A stretch of DNA of 64,000 nucleotides, from assembly GCF_033118175.1 (NCBI RefSeq), contig NC_083691.1, positions 15,349,001 to 15,413,000 of the forward strand, given 5' to 3'. This document shows positions 31,871 to 43,309 of this stretch, piece after piece (within the stretch, counting starts at the first letter, position 1; the number at the start of each line of letters is the position of its first letter). The notes beneath the pieces are model-generated. The model was not told the DNA's origin. It saw only the letters and a list, made by a program, of their open reading frames with translations, and did no database searches. The translations under genes and the position numbers were made by a program. The DNA comes from Dama dama (taxonomy: Eukaryota; Chordata; Mammalia; Artiodactyla; Cervidae).

Positions 31871-33860
31871 TTCATATGGTTGAAAGAACAAACTGGCTTT
31901 GGGGAGCATCCAGCCAGTGGACTATTCTACCATCACAGGCAGGATCAGTTTCACTGTCAGCCGCACTGACCTCACCTGTTCTTCAGCAAATCCAATGGAA
32001 TGAAGTTTGTAGAAGTAGAAATCCCAGTGCCATGGCAGCAGGACAGGACTGTGGCATGGGGTCTCTGTGATGTTGGGAGTAGAAACAGTACACTGGACTC
32101 TGAGACTCTCTGTTCATATCATTCCCCAGTGAGGTAAAGTCCAATGCAAACTGTGCTCAGCTTCCCCTAAGACAAATCCACTTCAGGCCACCTGGCAATG
32201 ACCTTGAAAAGTGCTTCACAAAGCCTCAAGTGTCAGGGAGGGTTCCTTCCCTGGTGCTCCAACCAGATTTGGGTCTTCAAACAGCCTCATAAAGGCAACA
32301 GCTACATTGATTATTATTCTCTGTTGCGAAGTATTCCCACTTGATTATGTTTAAAAAAGAACCCACGAATACCCAAAATTTCCTGAAGGGGTAGCTGAGT
32401 TGTAGAAAACAAAAATTTCTCACCTTTCTACAAGGAACTAACATGACATTTTCTTTGTAGTATACTAGATGCCCTTTTTTTTTTCAAACCAGCATGTAGA
32501 ATTAAGCCAAGTGTTGTCTGTCTAGATATTATATCCTTGTAAAACAATTCCAAATGATAACCATTTGACACAGGGGCCTATAAAAATAGGTGTCTGTCTC
32601 TCTCAGTCATAGTTAAGCACAAATGCAATACTTGATTAATGATTGCTTTTTTTTAAAGCAGCTCTCAAATCAGATAGGATAGGACCTTTATCATAGACAC
32701 TCAGCATTAAACAGCTGGTCTTCTGCTGTAACTGTCCTGGTGCCAATGAACTGTCAGGGCAAGGAGTGACTGAATATTGGCCTCATCAGTTCCCTGCATC
32801 AGGGAGAAGAGGAGACACATGGGTTGCTGGCAGTTAGCCAGCCTTGACATTGACTCTCTCATCAAAGGAAGGACTCCAGTTAATTTATTAAGAGGAGCCT
32901 CTGATGCAACTAACCTGGGAACTTAAGAACCAAGCAAGTTCCTCCTCCAAGTCAACTCCAACATTTGCTGCAGAAAAGAACCCCCAACAAGATGATAAAC
33001 CTTCTCTGGGAGCTTATAGAGACGTGATGTCTGGCTCACCCACAAATATCAATGTGTTCTTGACCTTGCTAGAAGATGAAAATAAATTAGCTAACCACAG
33101 CATAGCCAGCAGGACTCGGGAAAAAGTGAAGAAGCCTGTCTCTATGTGCACGTAGAAGGAGAGAGTGATGGTGGGAATATGTCCAAGAAAAAGCCAAAGA
33201 GATGATTGTAGCTTAGTTAAGAAAATAATTTATACTCAATAATTTTCAAATAATTAAATAGACTTTTTTTCTCTTAAACTTCACTTCAGAGAAACTATTA
33301 GTTAAATCACAAAGGTACATAAGAGGAGCAAAATAAAATTACAAATAATTGACTCTCGTTTCTTATTTTATTCTTAACGGACCTACTGCGTGGAATACAT
33401 TTTGGTTGGAAAGACTTGTCCTCCTTACTGGCTACTTACAAAGAACAAAATGAAAGTTTCTGTAAGGTTCCCGTGTGGGACTATAACCATGGTCTTCTTT
33501 CTTTTACCTTATTTGCCCTTTTTTTTCTGTTAAGAAGCAAAATCTCCAAGGGAGACATATCAAGGGGATGTGAGGAGTGTGCAGAGGATGTCAATAGTGA
33601 GAGAGAAGGCGGAACGTGGTTCACTCCTTTTCATCAGAGGGGAGGGGTAAGTTCTGGGCAGTATCGGAAGAGTGTTAGGGTCGAGACCCAGGACTGTCTG
33701 CATCCAGACCCCCTCACTGGTCCTCTCTGAGTGACACAAGAGAAATCAGTGTCTTGCTTCAGTGCTGGGTTGGAGCGCATGCTCAGCTGGGACCTAGAGT
33801 CACAGATGAGAGCTGTGACTTCTCTGACCACTAACCTAAGAAGGGAAACAAGGGTGGGTG
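31871..33860. other. Unique DNA with one protein-like short frame
   Basis: No exon can be asserted. An 83-codon plus frame (32904-33155) has a fairly natural hydrophilic composition (ends LEDENKL..REKVKKP) but no family and no matching splice signals that I can defend. A T run is at about 32477-32485. Confidence 0.4.
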
Positions 33861-33861
33861 A

Positions 33862-34203
33862 ACTGGGAGTTTGGGATATACATTACTGATGCTATGTATA
33901 AAATGGATAACTAATGAGAACCTATTGTATAGCATAGGAAACCCAGTGCTCTACGGTGACCTAAATGGGAAAGAAACCTAAAAATGAGGGGATATATGTA
34001 TATGTGGGGCTTTCCCGGTGGCTTAGCGGTAAAGAATCCACCTACAATGTAGGAGCCATGGGAGACGGTTGGGTTTGATCCCTGGGTAGGGAAGATCCCC
34101 TGAACTAAGCACTCACATAGGTATATATGTATTCACTTTGCTGTAAAGTGAAAACGAACACGATGTTGTTAAACAACTATCCTTCAATAAAAATTAATTT
34201 AAA
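33862..34203 (+). mobile_element. L1 LINE 3' UTR and end, split by a SINE
   Basis: The plus strand follows the artiodactyl L1 3' UTR: 'gggatatacattactgatgctatgtataaaatgg', 'gaacctattgtatagcatagg', then after the SINE 'cactttgctgtaaagtgaaa' and the terminal 'tatccttcaataaaaat'. The polyadenylation-type AATAAA is at about 34186-34191. No coding part remains. Confidence 0.85.
34006..34115 (+). mobile_element. Bov-tA SINE with internal deletion, nested in L1
   Basis: The head and the B-box region are present, but the body jumps from 'gaagatcccct' straight to the end motif 'gaactaagcac' (at about 34100). About 100 bases of the body are therefore missing. Confidence 0.85.
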
Positions 34204-34882
34204 ATGAGGAAGAACAGGAACGCAAAGGGACCAGTGTCCCTCGTGGTGGCCAATGTGCAGGAAGGAACCGACGTGAAGAGTTCTCACCCAACCGTTCCCC
34301 ACATAAGATACTCAGCTCCTACCACGTGGGCACTGAGCTGGACCGCAGAGGATGCTGTGAGGCTGGGGCTGGCCGGGTACCAGGGGATGGACTCAGACAG
34401 GCAGGGGAGTTTGGGGAGACATGAGCTCTAGTGCTTTGCTTTCTGTGAGATGGAAGTCGTTGGAGGAAGAGGAGAGACGGGGTCAGACGTGGTTTTCACA
34501 GGACCCCTGGGCTGCCCTGCTGGGACTTCAGTGGAAGGTGAATCAGGACAAAAGGCGGGTGTTCAGGAGGCTAATAAAGCAACCCAGGTGGGAGACAGCG
34601 GTGCTTGGAAGCTGAGCGTTCTTCCCGTCCCCTCCCAGCTCATCAGCAGACACCTTGGTGGCTTCCTCTCTTCTGCCTGCACAGTTTTCGCCCCTCAGCC
34701 CTCCCTTTTTCCTCAATATCCACCCTTTTCATCTATTCTCTTGGTCACCCCACCAATCTGCATCCATGGTAGAGCATTTACTCTTGCACTTTTTATCAAG
34801 GCATTTACTTTTATTTTTAAATATAGCTCATTTTTTATGCCCAAAAGACTTGGTGCTGTTAATTTCCGTTAAACATGTATCC
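34204..34882. other. Unique DNA with an old repeat
   Basis: 34380-34620 includes motifs ('caggaggctaataaagcaacccaggtggga') recalling the same ancient repeat family as 29480-29870. A 140-codon plus frame (34450-34872) runs through it and has no domain. Confidence 0.4.
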
Positions 34883-35010
34883 ACATCACTGGCTCAGTGG
34901 ACATGAGTCTGAGCAAACTCTGAGAGCTGGTGAAGGACAGAGAAGCCTGGCGTGTTGCAGTTCATCAGGTCACAGTCAGACACAACTTAGGGAATGAACA
35001 ACAAAAATAG
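34883..35010 (+). mobile_element. BovB LINE 3' tail fragment
   Basis: The last ~120 bases of BovB, from 'catcactggctcagtggacatgag' to the terminal tail. It ends in an (AGC)-like run that leads into a TG microsatellite. Confidence 0.88.
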
Positions 35011-35016
35011 CAGCAG

Positions 35017-35155
35017 CGTGTGTGTGTGTATTTATGTGTGTATGTATGTGTCTGTATGTGTGTGTGTATGTGTGTATGTGTCTGTATGTATGTATGTGTG
35101 TGTATGTGTCTGTATGTCTGTATGTGTGTGTATGTGTATGTCTGTATGTGTGTGT

Positions 35156-35210
<55 letters not shown>

Positions 35211-35212
35211 CA
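35017..35212 (+). repeat. Long (TG)n / (TATG)n / (TCTG)n compound microsatellite
   Basis: About 195 bases: an interrupted left half with TATG and TCTG units, then a nearly pure (TG) run of about 25 units (35157-35206). Highly likely to be polymorphic. It gives cysteine/valine frames that are artefacts. Confidence 0.95.
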
Positions 35213-35215
35213 TGC

Positions 35216-35404
35216 ACTTAGTAATATCTGACTCTCTGAGACTCCAAGGACTGTACCTCACCAGGCTCCTCTGTCCTGGGATTTCTCAGGCAAGAATACT
35301 GCAGTGGGTTGTCATTTCCTTCTCCAGGGGATCTTCCCAACCCAGGGATCACATCTGCATGTCCTGCATTGCAGGGAGTTTCTTTATGTCTGCACCATCT
35401 AGGA
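35216..35404 (-). mobile_element. Bov-tA SINE
   Basis: Inverse copy whose 3' tail faces the TG microsatellite, suggesting the microsatellite grew from the SINE tail. The head is decayed near 35375-35404. Confidence 0.9.
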
Positions 35405-35499
35405 ATATATATTTGTAATGTATGTAATGTATATTTGATAAGCTATATGTATATATTTGATAAACCATATATATATATATAAACCATATGTGTGCATTT
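35405..35499. repeat. TATA-rich low-complexity spacer
   Basis: Short imperfect repeats of TATATTTGATAA and ATATAAACCATAT between two inverse Bov-tA copies. Confidence 0.7.
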
Positions 35500-35712
35500 T
35501 TAGTCACTTCAGTCATGTCTTACTCTTTGTGACCCTATGGACTGTAGACCGCCAGCCTTCTCTGTCCATGGGATTCTCCAGGCAAGAACACTGGAGCGGG
35601 TTGCCATGACCTCCTCCAGCGCATCTTCCCAACCCAGGGATTGAACCTGTGTCTCTTATGTCTCCTGCACTGGCAAGTGAATTCTTTACCACTGGTGCCA
35701 CCTGGGAAGCCC
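35500..35712 (-). mobile_element. Bov-tA SINE
   Basis: Inverse full-length copy, lightly diverged, head ending 'cacctgggaagccc'. The flanks share an 'ATATAAAC(C)ATAT'-type sequence, consistent with insertion into the TATA repeat. Confidence 0.94.
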
Positions 35713-35720
35713 ATATAAAC

Positions 35721-35753
<33 letters not shown>

Positions 35754-35756
35754 ATA
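35713..35756 (+). repeat. (TA)n(TG)n microsatellite
   Basis: Seven or more TA units followed by about eight TG units. Confidence 0.85.
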
Positions 35757-38574
35757 ATTGTCTTCTAGAGATGAGAAGTCTCCTGTGAGGTGAAATATAG
35801 TTTTAAAATATACAGAAATTCTTATTCTATATATGAATTTAGACACACATGTAGAGAGATTATACTTTAATATTATTATATTTTCTTTTTAAGTCAGTGG
35901 AAGCAGTAAAATTACTCTGAAGGTAAAAATTGCAATTCTTGAGCTTACTTATATTTTCTCTCAGCTTATTCTCTCGTCTTTCCTTGTTCATTCTTTTCTT
36001 CCCTTACTTAATGAGCATATTTAAAATGGATTATGTCTCAGATATTATGCAAAGTTTGAGGGATCAAAGATTGATATTAATAGATTCACTCATGCCCTCA
36101 AGGAGTTTACAGATGAATGGAGAAGACTCTTAAAAACTGTAAACCTTTGTAGCAGCACAGAAATGTACAAAGGTATGCAATGTGTTTGAACAGGTGTGGC
36201 CAGATAATTTCTCAAGTAAAACTTAAATGGCCAAGTGACAGAAAGCAGGGAGAAGTGGTATTATGTACATAGTCCTAAACCAGGCTCTTTATAGAACACA
36301 TTTAAACATCAGGAAATTGACTTTTAAGTTACCAAATTGTATATATCTCAGTCTTGACAAAATAAACCCCAAATTTTTCACTGAGGTCTTTAGATGCATT
36401 TCTTTTTGTTCCTGATATTTTTGAACCTCTGGAAGTGGCATATAGCCTGACTTACATTACTAAATATGTAACATAAGTAGAAATAATGGTTTTCATCCAA
36501 TAGTAAATTACTGATTCCCTTTACCTCATTTTTATATTATTTCTAAGCCTACACAATTCCTGCCAAAAGGGAAAAGTATGTAAATTCATGTGCATTCCAA
36601 ACAAGCATGAGCTGGTCTCAAATTGTAAATCTGGTCCTTTTTAAACCCTCTCACTCCTATCAAGTAAACAAGCCCAAATCCTTCATATTGCAAAACATTG
36701 TAAAATTAAAATATGAGAAAGGCCTAAAGTTGGTCCAGGTTGCAAATAGAACATCATTGCTCTGTTCTTATAGCATGTAATTCATTGGAGCTTGAACTTC
36801 AGCGATACTGTGTCAGACGGTGAGAGAGGGAAGATGTTAGTTCCAGTTTCAGAATTAAAGCCGTAGAACCAGCTCCGTGGGAATGGTCTCAATGTCTCTC
36901 TCAACTCTGGTTGTTCTCTGGGAAGAAGATGTAACCAAAGCAGCACTGACCTCATTTTCAGAGGTGGGGTCCACATATTCACTTTGCCTACCTGACATGT
37001 ATCCTGTGTCTTTCTGCCCCAAGCCCACGAGTTTATGGACCCTAAGAAGTTCGGTTTAATAGTTTATACCTGGCTTCCTTGGAAAGAGAACCTCTACCTC
37101 CCCAGTGAGGGGCCCTCCGTTCTATCCTGTCTGCTGGTTTCTGGTGGCCTGATAGCCAGAGAGACCCTCAAGTGGTTTCAGTTACTGGCTCCTCCATCAC
37201 CCCCTCCTTCCAGGTGTGGACCTCACTGATGCTATCTTTCGGGCAGCATGTGCCCTTTTCACCCACACTGCTGCCTAAGTCAACATCCTGCCTACTGCAT
37301 CCAGAGCACCATCTCCGTCTTCAGTCTCTACCACCAATCACCAGCATGTTCACCCTCCCGGCCCCCAGTCGCCTGCATTTAGAATCACTGGTATTTCAAA
37401 CACCATGTTTGGGTTGCACATAAGGTGACGCTGAAACTCCCTGGGTCATTGGTGGTTCTGAAGCATCACCATCACCTGACTCTAAAAGCATCTGGAATGG
37501 GGTCAAAGTTAGAGTTAAGGATGGAGCCCACCTGCCAGGAGTCCGAGTTCTTGGTGCTATGGTCCTAGCTACCTTCGGGCAGCTTCCTCAGAAACAGAGC
37601 TGAGGCTTGGTATTCTTGTGCAAATTGTGATTTATAGGGGAAGCTTTCCCAAGAGAGGGAGTGCATAGGAAACAGCAAATGAAGCTAGAAAAGGAGGAAG
37701 CATCTGATGAGTTTATATTCAGGATGATTCTGCAGGGAACCGAGCTGCACCGAGGAAACCAATGGTATTTTGTCTTTAGGCAACAGGATCTGGACTTGTG
37801 TTTTTCAGTCACTGATGGTCTTTGGGCGTGGCATCACTGGCCATGTGTCTACGGCTAGCTTGTCAATACTCTTGGACACCAGTGGGTAGAGGAGCTCTGG
37901 GCAGAGCACCAGCAGCTCATTATATAGACTTTCTACCACCACAGGTGCCTCTAGGGGCTGGTATAGGGCACATTTATGCCCAGCTCCCATTCCACTAGGC
38001 AGAAATAGCATGTAATTTCCACTTTAATATGGCTGTTTGGTTAGACTCTCTCTCCTTAAAGGTATTATTTAGAAACCTCATCTTATATCTGTGCAATAGC
38101 ATTTTTATGTCTCTGCCAGTACATTGGAATAGTGCTTTTTAGTCAATTTGCATTCTCAGACTGGTTTCGATCTTTATTCCATGGGGAATCCATAGTCCCA
38201 TACAAACCAAGGGATGTATTAGCACTGCTAATTTACAAGGAGGTCTTAAATCCAAGGAAGGAGTCAAAAAGTGTCAGATGTTTGGCTTCCTTGCATAGGT
38301 AGAAAGGTCTGAATTGCAATATAATTGCTATTTCTATACAAAATATACAAGTAAATGATGAAAATTAGTAGCTAACTACCAGGGAGTTTACTGAGGTTTG
38401 CAGGGTGATATGGCAGAGGCTTACTTTTGACCTGACCTACTATGGTCGACTTACTGCTAAAAACCAACCAACCGTATGTGACCAATGTACAGTCAGTGCC
38501 CTGGCAGAGACGTGAGCCTCTAACCAAATTGACTTCCTCTGTTTCCTGAGCCCAAAGCATGACCGTTTCCCCAC
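35757..38574. other. Unique DNA, no gene seen
   Basis: 2.8 kb without a young retroposon. An old repeat scrap of uncertain class is likely at 36020-36140 ('tgccctcaaggagtttacagatgaatggag'). Frames up to 83 codons occur without domains. No exon supported. Confidence 0.45.
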
Positions 38575-38810
38575 CCCATCTGACCACATTTCCCAGAGTC
38601 TAGAGAGACCACGTGGCCAAGTTCTAAGCAATGTGATGTGAGCTGTGCCATTTCTGGTGTGTTGTTCATACTTTATTTGTCTTCCAGGCCACACGCCAGG
38701 GCACATTGAAGATTGCAGGGCCCATACCATCCTGGATTCTGGGATGGCAATTGTGCCCACCTTGAACTCTTTTTTGAATGAGAAACTTTATGCTTGAGCC
38801 AATATCCCCA
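38575..38810. mobile_element. Old interspersed repeat (uncertain family)
   Basis: 'gaccacgtggccaagttctaagcaatgtgatgtgagc' and the following layout recall a widespread mammalian repeat of LTR or DNA type ('gccatgtgactaagttctggccaatgggatgtga' type). The family was not assigned. The 106-codon minus frame over it is not credible as a gene. Confidence 0.4.
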
Positions 38811-38954
38811 TATCACTCAGCATAGTATTAATAATAGAAATGAGATAGCACACTCAAATTTGGGTAACTTAAGGATAGTTTATTGGAAAGGGACCAAAGA
38901 CATTGGTCTGGGCAGGATGGTGATACACCTGGGATATCCCAAGTCTGGTGACAG

Positions 38955-39578
38955 ACTTGTTTTTTTTTTTTTTTTTTGGGGGGTGGTGCACCAAAATAGC
39001 TGCAGATGGTGACTGCAGTCATGAATTTAAAAGACGCTTGCTCCTTGGAAGAAAAGTTAAGACCAAACTAGACAGCATGTTAAAAAGCAGAGACATTACT
39101 TTGCCAGCAAAGGTCCATCTAGTCAAAGCTATGGTTTTTCCAGTAGTCATGTATGTGTATGGGAACATTGGACTACAAAGAAAGCTGAGCACAGACGAAC
39201 TGATGCTTTTGAACTGTGGTGTTGGAGAAGACTCTTGAGAGTCCCTTGGACTGCGAGGAGATCCAACCAGTCCATTCTAAAAGAAATCAGTCCTGAATAT
39301 ACATTGGAAGGACTGATGCTGAAGCTGAAACTCCAATACTTTGGCCACCTGTTGCAAAGAACTGACTCATTTGAAAAGACCGTGATGCTGGGAAAGATTG
39401 AAGGCAGGAGGAAAGGGGGACGACAGGGGATGAGATGGTTGGATGGCATCACCGACTTGATGGACATGAGTTTGAGTAAACTACAGGAGTTGGTGATGGA
39501 CAGGGAGGCCTGGCGTGCTGAAGTCCATGGGGTCAGAAAGAGTCGGACACGACTGAGAGACTGAACTGACTGACTGGC
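38955..39578 (+). mobile_element. BovB LINE 3' fragment (about 620 bases)
   Basis: Starts just upstream of the 'ADGDCSHEFKRRLLLGRKV' region of the BovB reverse transcriptase. It continues through 'KAMVFPVVMY', 'VPWTARRSNQSILKEISPEYTLEGLMLKLKLQYFGHLL', 'MLGKIEGRRKGGRQGMRWLDGI' and 'VMDREAWRAEVHGVRKSRTRLRD'. An 18-base T run (38960-38977) has expanded at the left, and one frameshift near 39235 splits it into two frames (96 and 109 codons). The last 109 codons are stop-free. The catalytic YADD region is absent. Confidence 0.95.
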
Positions 39579-40494
39579 AGAGGTCTGAAAGGATAAGGAG
39601 AGAAGAGGCTATTGAAAACTGAGAAGAAGGCCTGGAGCCGGTTCCCTGAGAGAATTGATGTCCTGTTAAGGATATGACTAGCCCAGGATGACTCCCCAGA
39701 GAGGGACCTGGAGCATAACACCTGGACCTCCATCCACTCCTTCCCTCTGGTCCCCCAGGGGCTCCCTGTTATGGGAAAACCAAAGCAGGGCTGGAGGACT
39801 TGGGATTTGTAAGTCAGTCTCTCAGAGCTAAGGCACGGTTGAACAGGAAATCTTAGGCAAATGGAATACATCAACAAAAGGTACTTTGGGATCTGTTTGT
39901 CGCATCAATTTTTTCACCCCAACCAATACAGACTTGAAGTAATGGAGTGAGGAAGAAGTACCGAATATCCCAGATGCTAAAAGGGATCAGCTCACATGAA
40001 TATTCAATGAGAGGAAGCTAACAAGCTCATGGAAATTTTTTTTTTTACTGTTAGCAATTCTATCTATTACTGTGTCAAATCTAATTTCCTACATCTTCTA
40101 TCCACTGGGCATCTATCTTCTCTATGAGGTTACGTAGGATACATCAAAACCTTCAGGCACATTACAGCCCGGCAAACATTTGAAGGCAGTTGTCATATTC
40201 CTCTCCACTGCTTTTTTTTCTCTCTTTACAGCAACTGCAGAGCCTCCGTTTCTTTACATCCAGGTTTCTGAATCCAGGATTCACCTTGGCTGTCTCCTCT
40301 GTGTGGTCACTAGTTGAGGGTGCTCTTTATAAACTGAGCTACCAAGAGCTGAAGAAAGTACTTCTGGGATGACATTTATTTTACATACAAAGAACCTATT
40401 TCCAGAATTATGTCTTAATTAAATAACGAAAGACTCACGTTTCTAAAGTCATCAAGTTATAGAGTAGATCAGATGGACTTTGATAACAACGACA
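39579..40494. other. Unique DNA, nothing recognised
   Basis: A 114-codon minus frame (39533-39877) overlaps the BovB edge and has no domain. A T run lies at 40037-40046. Confidence 0.45.
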
Positions 40495-40727
40495 TCCTCT
40501 AAGTCAGAAGTCAACAATATTCTTCTGTAAAGAGCCAGATATTAAAGATTTTAGGTTACGTGAACCAAACAGTCTCTGAGGAAACTACTCCACTCTGCCT
40601 GGCAGACAAGCAGCCACAGAGCAGATGTAAATGCTGTGTGAGGCTGGCTTCCAACATCGTATTATAAGAACCAGCCAGGCTACTGGGCAGACTTGACCCA
40701 CGGACCAGAGTATTCTGACAACTGCTC
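40495..40727 (+). mobile_element. Old hAT-type non-autonomous DNA element
   Basis: 'cttctgtaaagagccagatattaaagattttaggttacgtg' and 'actactccactctgcc', then 'gggcagacttgacccacgg' near the end, follow the order of a common mammalian hAT/Charlie-like non-autonomous element. It lacks coding capacity. Confidence 0.55.
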
Positions 40728-40865
40728 TAGGTCAGAAGTTTTCAAACTTGGCTCCATCCTAGAATCTCTGAGGCAGATTTTAAAATCCTCATCCCCAAGT
40801 CACACTCATATCAACTCAACCATTTTATCTCGGTGGGGGAGGGCTGGCTGGGGCAGTAAGTCCAG
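40728..40865 (+). mobile_element. MER5-type hAT element
   Basis: 'agttttcaaacttggctccatcctagaatctctgagg' resembles the left end of MER5 ('gtggttctcaaacttggctgcacattagaatcacctgg'), followed by matching spacing to 'gggggagggctggctgggg'. Confidence 0.5.
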
Positions 40866-41754
40866 GCTACTTGACAGTGTCCATTCATCTAGTGGGGGTG
40901 ATGGTTTTGGCTCCCTATCAGCCTCCTCTGACCCCCCGGAGAGCAGCTGGGACATCTCATGGCAGCCTTGTGAGGGGCAGGAGTGGGCATCTGCTCAGAG
41001 CTTACTGCTGTTGCTGGGATCGAACCGCACAGCGTCCTGTTCTGTTTGTCTGGAGTGAAGCAGGTACCATCTAAAGATTTGGTGTCTTGCTCAGCTGTCC
41101 CTTTCCTGGTTCTTTGGCTAGAGAGAGAAGACTTGGTCTTTCTGTTGCTGTTGTAGTTTTGTTTTCTGTTGTTTTGTTTGTTTGTCTTTGCTCCTTGGCA
41201 GTTGTAAGTTGCCACAGAGTCTCCAGCTCCACATCTGGAATACACAGCCCCGACCACGACACTCTCCACCCTTAGTTCCAAATCTTCTCACTGGTCTGCC
41301 TTCTCTTTTCAGAAGGAAACATTTTTCAGAGTTGCTAGTGTTTGTCTTATTTAGCTTGACCAGGGTATTAGTGTTATATAGTGGGAGGAATAGGGAAACT
41401 GGCTCCATTTTCCCAGGTTGTTTTTGAACATTAAATGCTGGTAGGCTGTTTCCTTTCCATCATGTACCTTAACCATTTAAAATTTACCTAAGAATAAAGC
41501 AGAGAGAAACTCAGGTAGGCAGCTTACCTTGGGAAGCAGTCAGGAACCACATTAGATGTCATCCTTTCCTCAGGAGACTTAAGGAGTATTGCTTAAATTT
41601 GTGAAAGTCATTCCTGGAGACTGTTCTGTGGAGCCTGTTGTTGGAAGTTCCAAGCTCATCCTGCAGGTGAAGATCTTCAAGTTGACCCTGTGTTCACAGA
41701 TACAGAATATTTTCATTGTGTCTTATTCCTCAGAATCTCATTCTCTAATCAAAG
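40866..41754. other. Unique DNA, no gene seen
   Basis: Overlapping antisense frames (121 codons plus at 40693-41058; 130 codons minus at 40889-41281) contradict each other and lack domains. A (GTTTT)n-like patch lies at 41155-41190. Confidence 0.45.
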
Positions 41755-41861
41755 GGGTCTCCAGATGGGGTCTCCAGACCTGCAGCAGGTTCCTTGCTAA
41801 AAATGCAATTCTTTGGGTCCACCAAGAACTATAGAACTGGGAATCCCATTTGAGGAAATTT
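41755..41861 (+). mobile_element. MER5-type hAT element, left part
   Basis: 'ccagacctgcagcaggttccttgctaaaaatgcaattctttgggtccacc' corresponds to the MER5A middle ('aacttgttagaaatgcaaattctcgggccccacc'). It is cut by the Bov-tA at 41862. Confidence 0.55.
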
Positions 41862-42060
41862 GGGCTTCTCTGATGCCTCAGATGGTAAAGAATCTGCCTG
41901 CAATCAAGACCTGTTTTCGATCTCTGGGTCAGGAAGATCCCCTGGAGGAGGAAATGGCAATCCACTTCAGTATTCTTGCCTGGAGAATTTCATGGATAGA
42001 GGAGCCTGGTGGGCTGCAGTCCATGGGACCACAAAGATTCAGACACAGCTGAGTGACTAA
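41862..42060 (+). mobile_element. Bov-tA SINE
   Basis: Full body and tail; the head has a small deletion near 41900. Ends 'gagtgactaacacacac'. Confidence 0.93.
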
Positions 42061-42067
42061 CACACAC

Positions 42068-42180
42068 ATTCTGGTGGTTCAGTGATTAAGATTCTCTGCT
42101 TCCAATGCTGGGGGGTAGGTCTGACCCCTGGTTAGGGAGCTGAGATTCCACTTGCCTTGCAGGGTAGCCAAAATCACTGA
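42068..42180 (+). mobile_element. CHR-2/CHRL-type tRNA-Glu SINE
   Basis: 'ctggtggttcagtgattaagattctctgcttccaatgc' followed by 'cctggttagggagctgagattccac' fits the older cetartiodactyl tRNA-Glu SINE family, distinct from Bov-tA. It sits directly after a Bov-tA copy. Confidence 0.75.
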
Positions 42181-42249
42181 AACCCCACCTGAGAATCCCT
42201 GTCCTGATCTATCAATACTAACACTATAACCTATTAACAGAATTTAGAC

Positions 42250-42364
42250 TCTTATTCTTGCCTGGAGAATTCCATGGACAGAGGAGCCTGGCAGGCTACA
42301 GTCCATGGGGTCAAAGAGTCGGATATGACTCAGTGACTACATGCACACACACACACACAAACAC
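42250..42364 (+). mobile_element. Bov-tA SINE 3' part with (AC)n tail
   Basis: Only the body from 'attcttgcctggagaattcc' to the end is present. The tail has grown into an (AC)n microsatellite (42342-42360). The head is missing. Confidence 0.9.
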
Positions 42365-42394
42365 AGACCATTTTATGTCCTGGGTATCTTTATT

Positions 42395-42539
42395 CAGTGG
42401 TTCTCAATTTTTTCGGTCCACTGGAATCACATGAGAAACTTCAAAGCAAGAAGGACTGCCCTTGTCACCCCTGGAGACTGTGAGTTAATTGGTCTGAGTG
42501 TAGCCTGCTTTTCAGAAATCTTAAAATGCCCTAAGAAGG
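42395..42539 (+). mobile_element. MER5A-type hAT element with intact left terminal inverted repeat
   Basis: The terminal sequence CAGTGGTTCTCAA (42395-42407) is the hAT/Charlie-type end of MER5. The MER5 body follows ('ctggaatcacatgagaaacttc', 'gagttaattggtctgagtg'). It is truncated on the right by the BovB tail. Confidence 0.72.
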
Positions 42540-42684
42540 ATATGATGGTTGGATGGCATCACCAACTTAATGGACATGAGTTTGAGCAAACTTTGGGAGA
42601 TAGTGGAAGACAGCGAACCTTGGTGAACTGCAGTCTGTGGGGTTGCAAAGAGTTGGACATGACTGAGCGACTGAACAACACAAG
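42540..42684 (+). mobile_element. BovB LINE 3' tail fragment
   Basis: From 'atgatggttggatggcatcacc' to 'ctgagcgactgaacaac'. It is about 140 bases of the BovB end, inserted in the MER5 element. Confidence 0.9.
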
Positions 42685-43309
42685 ATGCAGTAAATAATTA
42701 TCACACTTCCCCCAAAACCTTTCATCCCCTCTTAAACAGGAGCACCATCTTGTTTTACCATCAGTTAATTAGTGAGTGCTGTGAATTCTAATCAAGCAGA
42801 TCTGGTGGACCTAGAAACCCCATTTTTATAAGAATTTCAAGTCATTTTGAACAGCTTTGTTTAGAAGTAACTGCCTTGCACCCCAAAGAACATGAAATAG
42901 AAATACCTTGAGCAGAGAGAAAACCATTGACTTCTACGTGTCATAGGGGATGTTTCTACAAAAATCCAGAGATTCTGGGTCATCTCAGTCTGAGATAGAT
43001 TCCTTCACCACAACCTCCTGGAACTTCCTTCAATCTGCTTCTGTGTCTGTGACCTTGTTTTCCAGGACCTGTTTCTCAGAGGGCTTGTAGCTGCAGAAGC
43101 CTTTCTAAAAACAAAGCTTTGTGTCAACTCGGCTACTTTTTGTCTAGGCTTTTGGTAAACTCTGGTGATCCCCCAGGAGTTGGTAATGAGAATTAATTTG
43201 CACTAGCCTCACATCAAGACTCATTCTCTTCTGCAAACACTATATTTCATTTACCTTCCCCACTACTTCCACCACAATATTTACCAGAGGATACCTCTCA
43301 AACACGATA
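42685..43309. other. Unique DNA, nothing recognised
   Basis: No exon or repeat seen. This starts the retroposon-poor interval. Confidence 0.45.

Noticed and set aside
33862..34203. AATAAA near 34186 as a gene's polyadenylation site
   Set aside because: It is the terminal sequence of an L1 LINE.
34994..35418. Cysteine/valine- and histidine/threonine-rich frames
   Set aside because: They are translations of a TG microsatellite and a Bov-tA SINE.
39235..39564. 109-codon plus-strand frame as a gene
   Set aside because: It is the end of another BovB reverse-transcriptase frame, 5' truncated and frameshifted.
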